Origin: Bacteroidota bacterium
GTDB taxonomy: Bacteria; Bacteroidota; Bacteroidia; B-17B0; Aurantibacillaceae
Reading direction: 5' to 3'
DNA: 64,000 nt
Assembly: GCA_016711805.1 (NCBI GenBank)
Contig: JADJSH010000001.1
Span: 124,001 to 188,000, forward strand
Shown here: positions 36,567-44,893 of the stretch, in pieces
How the letters are laid out: each line of letters begins with the position of its first letter
Position numbering within the stretch: position 1 is the first letter of the stretch
Notes under the pieces: generated by a model
Told to the model about the DNA's origin: nothing
Database searches by the model: none
Seen by the model: only the letters and a program-made list of their open reading frames with translations
Translations under genes and position numbers: made by a program

Positions 36567-36586
36567 GGCTTCGACTCCGCTCAGCC
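36567..36586 (+). repeat. Palindromic repeat copy 2 (stem GGCT/AGCC)
   Basis: The plus strand reads GGCTTCGACTCCGCTCAGCC, inverted relative to copy 1. GGCT pairs with AGCC around the same loop. Confidence 0.85.
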
Positions 36587-36637
36587 TGACAAGCTTCGAT
36601 AATTACACTCTCTACTAGAATGAACTACAATTAATTC

Positions 36638-38994
36638 CTACTTCCCTTCCTTAGCCTTTTGCATAGGATTACCGCCCGTGCTTTGTCCGCGACCAACCGA
36701 TTTACCTTTAAATATATCGAAGCGATTAGGCGCTTCTTTTATATTCCAAGTGTTATTTTTTTCGTCAATATCACATGTTTCTTTATAAGGGTCTAACAAA
36801 ATAGAAGCTACTTCTTTATTTTTAGAATACGTTTTTACAACATTCTTTTCATTCTTACGCCATACATAAGCATTAACTCTATCAATCTCCGAAGTACCAT
36901 CTTTAAAGTTCCATTGAATAATTAATGGCGTTACGCAACCACCTTTATTAGTAAAATAAATTTCATAATTATATTTTCCTTTCAAACTTTCAAAAGAAGA
37001 ATCACTCACGGCCTCTAAATTTTCATAACGGTTAATCGCTTTTTTCTCAACCGCTGTTTTTACTTCTGGTTTGTAGTGGAAGTAAAAATCACGTAAGGTT
37101 GTATCTACATCTACTAAGAACTTCAATCCCTCTTGCTTATTTCTAATTTTAGAAATTGGTTCAAACGTGTCTTTTGTTCTAGGGTAAATTCTAATGGTAT
37201 CATTCTTTACTGGCACTTCTTTATTATTAATAAAAGTATAAGCCTTCACAGAATCAACTGATACATCTACTGGTTCAATATCATAAAACCATGCTCTCCA
37301 GTACCAATCTAAATCAACGCCACTTGCATCTTCCATTGTTCTAAAAAAATCAGCGGGAGTTGGGTGTTTAAAAGCCCAACGTGTGGCATATTGTTTAAAA
37401 GCAAAATCAAATAACTCACGGCCCATAACTGTTTCACGTAAAATATTTAAAGCCGTGCAAGGTTTACCATAGGCGTTAGCACCAAAGTTATTGATGTTCT
37501 CGCTATTGGTCATAATGGGTTCTAATTGATCTTTCGGTAAACGCATGTAATCCACCATTTTATGAGCAGGTCCACGATTTGATGGATAATTATTATCAAA
37601 CTCTTGTTCTGTTAAAAATTGAGTGAAGGTGTTTAAACCTTCATCTAACCAACTCCACTGACGCTCATCGCTATTGATGATCATTGGAAAGAAATTATGT
37701 CCTACTTCGTGAATAATAACGCCAAGCATTCCGTACTTCGTTCCTTCTGTATAGGTTCCATCTTTTTCGGTACGACCAAAATTGAAACAAATCATAGGAT
37801 ACTCCATTCCGTTAGAAGCTTCAATACTTTGAGCAACTGGATAAGTATATGGAATGGTGAATTTAGAATAGGTTTTAATCGTATGCGCTACTGTTTTAGT
37901 TGAATACTTTCTGTATAAACCAGCAGCTTCTTTTCCATAAAAACTCATGCACATTACTTTTTTGCCTTCTACTTTAATTGGCATCGCATCCCACATAAAT
38001 TTACGAGAAGAACCCCAAGCAAAATCTCTTACGCTATCTGCTTTAAATATCCAAGTTTTGGTGGTTGTGGCTTTATTTTTTTCGGCAGCAGTGCATTCAT
38101 CTAGTGTTACAATTTCCGTTACATCGCTATAATTAGTAGATGCTTTTGTCCAACGCGCCATTTGTGTTGGATTTAATATTTGTGCATAATTTTGACACTC
38201 GCCAGTTGAGCAAACAATATGATCTGCAGGTACAGTCATTTTTACTGTATAATCTCCAAATGCTAAAGCAAACTCTCCACGACCAGTAAACTGCTTATTC
38301 TGCCATCCCTGAAAATCGCTATAAACACACATACGTGGATACCATTGAGTCATGGTAAATAAATAATTTCCATCTTCTTTAAAAAATTCGTAACCACCTC
38401 GGCCGCCAATTTCCATACGATTTCCCATTTTATATTGCCACTTCACAATAAATTTCACTTTACTATTTGGCATTAATGTTTTTGGCAAATCAATACGCAT
38501 CATGGTTTGATTCACTGTATATTTAATCGGCTTTCCTAATTCATCCGTTACAGATAAAATTTGATCGCCTAAGCCTTTCAATCTCTCCTCAGTATTCATA
38601 GCCTTAGCAGTGCCTTCATCATAAGGAGCATTCATTTTATTGTTATCAAAAAAATTAGCATCATTAGTTGGATTATGCTGATTTTCATCTAACTGTAACC
38701 ATAAATAAGATAATTTATCTGGCGAATTATTATGGTAAGTCACCACTTCTTTTCCAATTAACATCAGATTTTTTCATCCAAAGTAGCCTCAATATTGTAA
38801 TCGGCTTTTTGTTGCCAATATTTAGCGCCAGGTGCGCCAGAAGCTGTTCTTTGTTCATTGGGTGTTGGCAAAATAGTTCCTAATTGTTCAAACTTATTCC
38901 CATGATTTGACATAGGATTGTTTTTAGTATTTTGAGCTAAAGCAACTGAAGCTACTAAACATAATGAGGTAGTAAGTGTAAAAAAACGAGTCAT
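36638..38994 (-). pseudogene. M1-family metallopeptidase, frameshifted near N-terminus
   Basis: Joined, the two reading frames give about 785 residues. The first frame (38994 to 38764) holds a signal peptide (MTRFFTLTTSLCLVASVALA) and the start of the mature protein. It ends after NIEATLDEKI at a TGA. The second frame resumes with LIGKEVVTYHNNSPDKLSY and contains the zinc site HEVGHNFFPM and WLDEGLNTFTQF. One more A in the six-A run (T run at 38769-38774 on the plus strand) restores LDEKNLMLIGKEV. The catalytic domain is whole but lacks its signal peptide in the given frame. The gene begins one base after the HupE-like gene stop, so the two are co-translated. Confidence 0.85.
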
Positions 38995-38995
38995 A

Positions 38996-39601
38996 TTATA
39001 AATCTTTTAATCGTTGTACAAATAATAAAAAAGCAATTCCAAAAACAGCAGAGGATATAAAAAACACATAATCCGCTTTTTTGATTCTGGTAAATCTAGT
39101 TAAAAAAACAGAAAACAAAAGCATTACAGTCACGATTATTAGCTGGCCTAATTCCAAGCCTAAATTGAAAGATAATAATGGAAAAACAACGCTTTCTTCC
39201 TTCCCCAACATAGACCTTAACAAATAAGAAAAGCCCATGCCATGAATAAAGCCAAATACTAGCGCTAAGGCATAATTAAATGTATAGTTTTCGGGATTAC
39301 GATTGGCACGCTGAGCGGAGTCGAAGCGTTTATAATAAAGGTTAACAATACAGGTAAATAGAATAGTTATTGGGATTAATACTTCTATTATCCCTTGTTT
39401 CATTGTAAACATATTCAAGGCACTTACAGCTAAGGTTAACGAATGCCCAATAGTAAAAGCTGTTACTAATATTAATAGTTTTTTCCATTCTTTAACAGAA
39501 AACAAAACGCATAATGCCATCACATATAAAATATGATCGTAGCCATTCCAATCTAAAATATGTTCGGTACCGGTATTAAACCACAACCAAAATTCATTCA
39601 T
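38996..39601 (-). CDS. HupE/UreJ-family membrane protein carrying a repeat insertion
   Basis: The 201-residue protein has about six membrane helices with the family pattern GTEHILDWNGYDHILYVMAL, FTIGHSLTLAVSAL and GFIHGMGFSYLL, whose histidines and acidic residues suggest metal (nickel or cobalt) transport; the actual substrate in Bacteroidota is unknown. Between helices three and four the loop contains KRFDSAQRANRNPEN, in which FDSAQ is encoded by palindromic repeat copy 3. The insertion keeps the frame and lengthens a loop. The gene is followed after one base by the M1 peptidase gene and is divergent from the DUF6702-like gene. Confidence 0.85.
   Translation of the reverse strand: MNEFWLWFNTGTEHILDWNGYDHILYVMALCVLFSVKEWKKLLILVTAFTIGHSLTLAVSALNMFTMKQGIIEVLIPITILFTCIVNLYYKRFDSAQRANRNPENYTFNYALALVFGFIHGMGFSYLLRSMLGKEESVVFPLLSFNLGLELGQLIIVTVMLLFSVFLTRFTRIKKADYVFFISSAVFGIAFLLFVQRLKDL
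39309..39328 (-). repeat. Palindromic repeat copy 3 (stem CGCT/AGCG), inside HupE-like gene
   Basis: The minus strand reads CGCTTCGACTCCGCTCAGCG. CGCT pairs with AGCG around the same 12-base loop as copies 1 and 2. It is translated in the same frame as copy 1, giving FDSAQ. Confidence 0.85.
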
Positions 39602-39610
39602 ATAATTTGT

Positions 39611-39618
39611 TACTTTTG
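39611..39618 (+). promoter_or_regulatory. Bacteroidota-type -7 element (TACTTTTG)
   Basis: TACTTTTG fits TAnnTTTG. Only 3 bases separate it from ATG 39622, so the transcript would be leaderless or translation would begin further in. Confidence 0.35.
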
Positions 39619-39621
39619 CGT

Positions 39622-40170
39622 ATGCTAAAATTAAAAAATATAGCCACTTTTAAGCAATTTATTACAGCAACGGTAAAATCCTTGTTTTTTGGGCTATTCA
39701 TTGTTTTAGCATTTGGTTTTCATTCTTTAAAACACCCGTTTTATATCAGTGTAATTGATATAAAACATGATGCTAAACAACACACTTTAAATATTAGTGT
39801 TAAATTATTTACCAACGATATTGAAGAGGCTCTTAAAAAAACAACCTCCAAATCCATCGATTTATTAAATCCAAAAAATAAAGCAGAAATGGAAATTGAA
39901 TTGATGAATTACATCAAAAAACGTCTATCCATTCTGGTCAATAACAAAGCGACAAGCATAGATTTTATTGGTTTTGAAAGAGAAGAAGATGCTATTTGGG
40001 CTTATTTAGAGGTTAAAAAAGTAGCAATCCCAAAAAATATAATAATCAATACAAAGCTATTATATGATTTTTTACCTCAACAATCTAATATTATTCATGC
40101 CGAAGTAAATGGTGCAAAAAAAAGCAGCAAAGTCAATAACCCCGATAGCAAAGTAGAATTTAACTTTTAA
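39622..40170 (+). CDS. DUF6702-like exported protein
   Basis: The 182-residue protein has an N-terminal hydrophobic anchor or signal (SLFFGLFIVLAFGF) after about 18 residues, then HPFYISVIDIKHDAKQHTLN and VKLFTNDIEEAL, a pattern I associate with the DUF6702 family of Bacteroidota. The function is unknown. The family is often found beside HupE-like and M1 peptidase genes, as here, where it is divergent from them. A TTG at 39607 could serve as an upstream start but lies inside the candidate promoter, so ATG 39622 is preferred. Confidence 0.65.
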   Translation: MLKLKNIATFKQFITATVKSLFFGLFIVLAFGFHSLKHPFYISVIDIKHDAKQHTLNISVKLFTNDIEEALKKTTSKSIDLLNPKNKAEMEIELMNYIKKRLSILVNNKATSIDFIGFEREEDAIWAYLEVKKVAIPKNIIINTKLLYDFLPQQSNIIHAEVNGAKKSSKVNNPDSKVEFNF

Positions 40171-40240
40171 TGGCTAATCGGCTTTATAAGTGGTAATACA
40201 GATAAGAATTAAATAAATAGTTTTGACATACTTTAAAACT

Positions 40241-42691
40241 ATGTCATTTTTCAAATTCACAACGATAGTCATTCTTCTCTTAACACAACTATCAAAGGCT
40301 CAAAACAATTACAAAATCAGTGGGAGCATTAATGATAGTTCCGGAAAAACAATAGACGGCATAATTTTATCACTCATAAAATCCTCTAATTCATCATTAG
40401 TAAAAACTGCTTTTACTGATGAAGCGGGATTTTTTGAATTTGACAACCTAAAGGCCGACAGCTTCAAAATCTCAATCACTCATCCTGGTTATAAATCATA
40501 TTTAAGTTCTGATATTATCATAACGGAAACTGAAATTGATAAAAAACTGCAACCTATAATGCTTTCAAAAGACAATGGAGTTCAGTTAGAAGAAGTAGCA
40601 GTTGTATCTAAACTACCATTTGTGGAGAGGAAAATAGACAGAACCATCATTAATCCAGATGCTCTTATAGCAAATGCAGGAAGCAATGCCTTAGAGGTTT
40701 TAGCAAAATCGCCAGGAGTTATGGTTACAGAAAATGGAACCATCAAACTAAAAGGCAAATCAGGTGTAATTGTTTTAATAGATGACAAGCCAACCTATTT
40801 ATCTGCCACTGATTTAGAAAGTTACTTAAAATCTTTACCTGCTAGTCAAATAAAACAAATTGAACTAATGACTAATCCACCAGCTCAATATGATGCTGCT
40901 GGTAATGCAGGCGTTATAAATATTAAAACAAAAAGAACTAAATTAAAAGGAATTAACGGAAACGTTAGTTTAAACTATGCACAAGGCAGATATGCGCGTT
41001 CAAATGATAATTTCAGTTTGAATTTTACTAATAAAAAAATATCCATCTTTTCAAATCTAAGTTATGGCAATAATAATAGCTATCACGATTTATCAATAGA
41101 AAGAACCTACAAAAACGATGACCTAACAACAAAATCAGTATTTAATCAAAACACCTACATAAAACCTAATGACCTTTCTTACAGCGCTAGGTTGGGACTT
41201 GATTATTATGTAACGAAAAAAACTACTCTAGGTATAGCTACAAAAGGTTTATTGAATGAATCCAAAGTCTCACGCTATAATCTAGCTCAATTATTAAACG
41301 CCGATCAATCATTAAGTTCAACGGTTATTGCAGATAATAACGAAAATCACACCTTTAAAAATGGAACTATTAACTTTAATGTCAGGCACGAATTTGATTC
41401 GATTGGTAAATTGTTAACTCTTGATTTAGATTATGTAAATTACCAATCCAATATTAATCAGGTATATAAAAACGATGTATACTTGGCTGACAAATCAAAT
41501 ATCTATAACGACATACAAAACGGCATCCTGCCTTCACAAATTAAAATTTATGCATTTAAAACTGATTACGCTAACCCATTTAAAAATGATGCAAAATTAG
41601 ACGTTGGTATAAAAACAAGTTATACTGATACTGATAACGAAGCAATTTATAGTATAACGCAAAATGGCGTTACTGAAAATAACTATAATTTAAGTAACCA
41701 CTTTAAATACAGCGAAATGATTAATGCCGCCTACGTCAATTTTTCAAAAACGTATAAACGATTATCATTTCAATCGGGCTTGCGATTTGAATCCACAACT
41801 TTAAATGCTACTCAATTAGGAAATCCGGTGAAAGCTGGTAGTTCATTTTCTCGAAATTATAATAATCTTTTTCCAACCTTGTATTTTTCATATAATTTAG
41901 ATAGTGCTTCAAATCATAACCTGAATTTATCGTATGGTAAACGTGTGAGTAGACCGTTTTATCAAGATTTGAACCCTTTCAGTAGTCCTTTAGACAAATA
42001 TACTTTTTATGAAGGAAACCCGTATTTAAAACCGACGTTTGCAAACAATGTATCGCTAGCATACGGTTTTAAAGAACTTTTTACTACAACTCTATCTTAT
42101 AGTAATACAAAAGACCAAATTCAAGAAACTATAGAAATAAACAACGGTTTATATTACAGCAGGCCAGGTAATATTGGATTTAGCGAAGTTTATTCTCTAT
42201 CGGTACAAAGTTCCATTCCCATTGCAAAATGGCTAACTAGTAACGTGTATACAGAAGTTACGCAGTCTCATTATAAAAGTAAATTATATACAGAAACACT
42301 AAACTCCTCTGGAACCTATTGGTATATAAGTTGCAATAATAGTATTCAATTAAAAAAAGGCTGGAGTGCTGAAATTAATGGTGAATACATTAGCGATTTT
42401 ATAGACTCTCAATTTTCGTTTGGCGATTTTGGCCATATGTCTTTCGGCATTCAAAAGAAAATACTAAAAGATAAGGGAAGCATTAAATTTAACTTTAATG
42501 ACGTTTTACATTCAGACAAAATAAGAGGAACCATTAATAATTTACAATTAACAGATGCCAATTGGTATGGACCAAGAGATACCCGAGTGATATCTCTCAC
42601 TTTCTCTTATAGATTTGGTAAAAACATAAATTCAAAACCAAAACATAATGGTAGTGGATCTGAATCAGAGCAAAATAGAGTAAAAGGATAA
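40241..42691 (+). CDS. TonB-dependent-receptor-like outer-membrane barrel protein
   Basis: The 816-residue protein has a signal peptide (MSFFKFTTIVILLLTQLSKA), a carboxypeptidase-regulatory-like beta domain (about 25-110), a plug domain (VIVLIDDKPTYLSATDLESY, then NAGVINIKTKR) and a large barrel of the OMP_b-brl_3 type. The C-terminus continues past the last strand (RVISLTFSYRFG) with a polar tail of about 22 residues. Members import or sense substrates at the outer membrane with TonB. The substrate is unknown. ATG 40241 is preferred over TTG 40223, which precedes the signal peptide. No SusD partner is adjacent. Confidence 0.85.
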   Translation: MSFFKFTTIVILLLTQLSKAQNNYKISGSINDSSGKTIDGIILSLIKSSNSSLVKTAFTDEAGFFEFDNLKADSFKISITHPGYKSYLSSDIIITETEIDKKLQPIMLSKDNGVQLEEVAVVSKLPFVERKIDRTIINPDALIANAGSNALEVLAKSPGVMVTENGTIKLKGKSGVIVLIDDKPTYLSATDLESYLKSLPASQIKQIELMTNPPAQYDAAGNAGVINIKTKRTKLKGINGNVSLNYAQGRYARSNDNFSLNFTNKKISIFSNLSYGNNNSYHDLSIERTYKNDDLTTKSVFNQNTYIKPNDLSYSARLGLDYYVTKKTTLGIATKGLLNESKVSRYNLAQLLNADQSLSSTVIADNNENHTFKNGTINFNVRHEFDSIGKLLTLDLDYVNYQSNINQVYKNDVYLADKSNIYNDIQNGILPSQIKIYAFKTDYANPFKNDAKLDVGIKTSYTDTDNEAIYSITQNGVTENNYNLSNHFKYSEMINAAYVNFSKTYKRLSFQSGLRFESTTLNATQLGNPVKAGSSFSRNYNNLFPTLYFSYNLDSASNHNLNLSYGKRVSRPFYQDLNPFSSPLDKYTFYEGNPYLKPTFANNVSLAYGFKELFTTTLSYSNTKDQIQETIEINNGLYYSRPGNIGFSEVYSLSVQSSIPIAKWLTSNVYTEVTQSHYKSKLYTETLNSSGTYWYISCNNSIQLKKGWSAEINGEYISDFIDSQFSFGDFGHMSFGIQKKILKDKGSIKFNFNDVLHSDKIRGTINNLQLTDANWYGPRDTRVISLTFSYRFGKNINSKPKHNGSGSESEQNRVKG

Positions 42692-42700
42692 AAAACTGAT

Positions 42701-42708
42701 TATATTTG
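42701..42708 (+). promoter_or_regulatory. Bacteroidota-type -7 element (TATATTTG) before miaA
   Basis: TATATTTG exactly fits TAnnTTTG. Transcription would start near 42714, about 17 bases before the CTG proposed as the miaA start. Confidence 0.45.
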
Positions 42709-42730
42709 AAGTCTAATTAAATTACTTTTT

Positions 42731-43639
42731 CTGAATAAAACACTCATAATTATTGCAGGTCCAACAGCTGTCGGTAAAACAGCTTTGTCCATTGAACTAG
42801 CAAAGTTCTATTTATGCCCAGTTATTTCTGCCGATTCTCGCCAGTTTTATAAGGAAATGAGTATTGGTACAGCCAAGCCTAGCAGTGAAGAAATGCAAGG
42901 TGTAAAGCATTATTTTATTGACAATATCAGTATTCATGATACTTATAATGTTGGTCAGTATGAGCGAGAGGCCATAGAACTTATTGAATCTTTATTTAAA
43001 GAACATGAAACCTTAATTTTAGTGGGAGGCTCAGGTTTATACATCAATGCAATTTTAAATGGCGTAGATGAATTTGAAGAAATTCCCGCTGAAATAAGAG
43101 AACAATTGATTAAAGAGTATAACGAAAAAGGCTTAATTTATTTACAAGAAGAATTAAAGAAACGAGACGAAGTGTATTACAACCAAGTAGATTTAAATAA
43201 TCCGCAACGTATCATGCGAGCTATAGAAGTTTGCATTCATAATAACAAGCCCTACTCTAGTTTCAGAAAAAAAGAAAAAAAAGAACGCTCTTTCGATACA
43301 ATTAATTTATTAATTAATACCGAGCGCGAAGTATTATATCAACGCATAAACAAACGTGTTGATTTAATGATGGAACAGGGTTTATTAGACGAGGTAAAAG
43401 CCTTATTACCATACAAACATTTGAATTCATTAAATACAGTTGGCTATAAAGAACTATTTGATTTTATAGATGGTAAATGCACTTTAGAAGAAGCGGTTAA
43501 TATGGTTAAACAAAACTCTCGTCGTTATGCAAAGCGTCAGTTAACTTGGTTTAATCATCAAGGAGAATTTGAAACGTTTGCTCCAACCGATTTAGAGAAA
43601 ATAAAAGCATATATCGATATCGTTAATCAGTACTTGTAA
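42731..43639 (+). CDS. miaA: tRNA dimethylallyltransferase with apparent CTG start
   Basis: The enzyme adds a dimethylallyl group to A37 of tRNAs reading codons that start with U. The P-loop GPTAVGKTALSIEL, DSRQFYKEMSIGTAKPS, the LVGGSGLYI block and the C-terminal QLTWFNH are all present, so the 302-residue product is complete. No ATG, GTG or TTG lies in frame between the upstream stop at 42707-42709 and the P-loop. The homologous start M-N-K-T-L-I-I-I aligns with CTG at 42731. The first conventional start after it, TTG 42785, would delete the ATP site. A one-base change from ATG or a real CTG start are both possible. The MFS gene follows after 3 bases. Confidence 0.9.
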   Translation: MNKTLIIIAGPTAVGKTALSIELAKFYLCPVISADSRQFYKEMSIGTAKPSSEEMQGVKHYFIDNISIHDTYNVGQYEREAIELIESLFKEHETLILVGGSGLYINAILNGVDEFEEIPAEIREQLIKEYNEKGLIYLQEELKKRDEVYYNQVDLNNPQRIMRAIEVCIHNNKPYSSFRKKEKKERSFDTINLLINTEREVLYQRINKRVDLMMEQGLLDEVKALLPYKHLNSLNTVGYKELFDFIDGKCTLEEAVNMVKQNSRRYAKRQLTWFNHQGEFETFAPTDLEKIKAYIDIVNQYL

Positions 43640-43642
43640 TTT

Positions 43643-44893
43643 ATGTTTGCTTTCATCAAAGACTATAAAAAATTAAAACCTGCCATTATCAATGTAATTA
43701 TTGCCGAGTTTTTTATTCAATTAGTCAACGCAACATTTATGTTAATTCTTCCATTGTATATGGATAGAAAAGGATTTAGCGAAGAGCAAATCGCACTATT
43801 TATTACCTTTCGATTTTTAGGCGTTTTTGCCTTAGCTCTTCCGATTGGTAATATCATTAAAGGTCGCGTGATGAAACCTTTCTTTTATTTATCTTCTATT
43901 CTAGTTCCACTATTTGGTTTATGCATTGTATTATGCGTAAATCTTCAATTAACAACTTGGATATACGTTTCGCTTTTGTTATGGGGCGCGTCTTTTACTT
44001 TTATGCAAATTCCCATTACACCATACATTTTAAGAAATGAACATAAAGAACATCACACGTCTGGTATTGCATTAAGCTACAGTACTTGGAGCTTTGCAGG
44101 CATTTTTAGCGGAATTATTATTTGGTTATTAGATATAGTAAATCCATTATTTTTTAATGAAGAAAAAATATTAATTCTATTTTCAGTTTTAGGATTTGGG
44201 GGCGTCTATTTTATGAGTAAAGTAAACTTGAGAGAAGAGATGGATGACGCAAAAACATCTGTAAAAAAAGCTAAAACATATAAAAATGATTGGTTCTTAA
44301 TTTTTAAAGGATTAATTCCAACCTTGATTATTGCCACAGGGGCAGGTTTAACAATCCCTTTCATTAGTTTATTTTTTGATAAAGTACACCACATGAGTAA
44401 GGGCGATTTTAGTTTTGTGAGTGCAATAGCAGCTGTATTAGTTGTTTGGGGTGCCTTAATGGTTCCTCGCATTAAAGAAAATATTGGCTATAAAATTGCC
44501 ATTCCAACAACACAATCTTTAGCGGTTATTTCATTAGTTGCTTTAGCAACAACTCAATTTTATAGTCAGTATAGCATTGCCGTTTACATTGCCATAGTTT
44601 GTTATTTGCTGCGTCAACCGTTAATGAATATGGCTGGACCAATGACATCAGAATTAGTAATGAACTATGTTGGAGAAAAAAACAGAGAGATTACGAGTGC
44701 TTTAACAGCGGCTATTTGGAGCGGCAGTTGGGTTATTAGTGGTTATATGGTAAAGATTATGTTTCACGAAGGTTTTCCTTATGTGAATATATTTTTAATC
44801 ACCGCGGCCTTATATGCTTTTGGCGTTTTGATGTATTATTTCTTAATAGTTGATTACAGTAAACGTGAGAAGCAAGGATTGATTAAACCTTAA
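43643..44893 (+). CDS. MFS transporter
   Basis: The 416-residue protein has about twelve membrane helices and the major-facilitator layout, with a positively charged loop between helices two and three (GNIIKGRVMKPFF) and a long central loop (EEMDDAKTSVKKAKTYKNDW). The substrate is not deducible; the closest shape is that of a drug or sugar efflux permease. It begins 3 bases after miaA and is presumably cotranscribed with it. Its last 4 bases overlap the end of the convergent anti-sigma-like gene. Confidence 0.85.
   Translation: MFAFIKDYKKLKPAIINVIIAEFFIQLVNATFMLILPLYMDRKGFSEEQIALFITFRFLGVFALALPIGNIIKGRVMKPFFYLSSILVPLFGLCIVLCVNLQLTTWIYVSLLLWGASFTFMQIPITPYILRNEHKEHHTSGIALSYSTWSFAGIFSGIIIWLLDIVNPLFFNEEKILILFSVLGFGGVYFMSKVNLREEMDDAKTSVKKAKTYKNDWFLIFKGLIPTLIIATGAGLTIPFISLFFDKVHHMSKGDFSFVSAIAAVLVVWGALMVPRIKENIGYKIAIPTTQSLAVISLVALATTQFYSQYSIAVYIAIVCYLLRQPLMNMAGPMTSELVMNYVGEKNREITSALTAAIWSGSWVISGYMVKIMFHEGFPYVNIFLITAALYAFGVLMYYFLIVDYSKREKQGLIKP

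Larger units (their letters stand above)
36206..36590. mobile_element. Candidate GIY-YIG / palindromic-repeat mobile element
   Basis: Inverted copies of a 20-base palindrome plus flanking TGAC (36206-36229 and 36567-36590) bound a single nuclease gene. Outside them the 9-base sequence GCTTCGATA occurs in direct orientation at 36170-36178 and 36593-36601, which could be a target duplication or a decayed half copy of the repeat. No transposase or integrase is present. The element sits between two unrelated operons. Confidence 0.55.

Noticed and set aside
42785..43639. miaA starting at TTG 42785
   Set aside because: This start would remove the GPTAVGKT ATP site, which is present in frame upstream.
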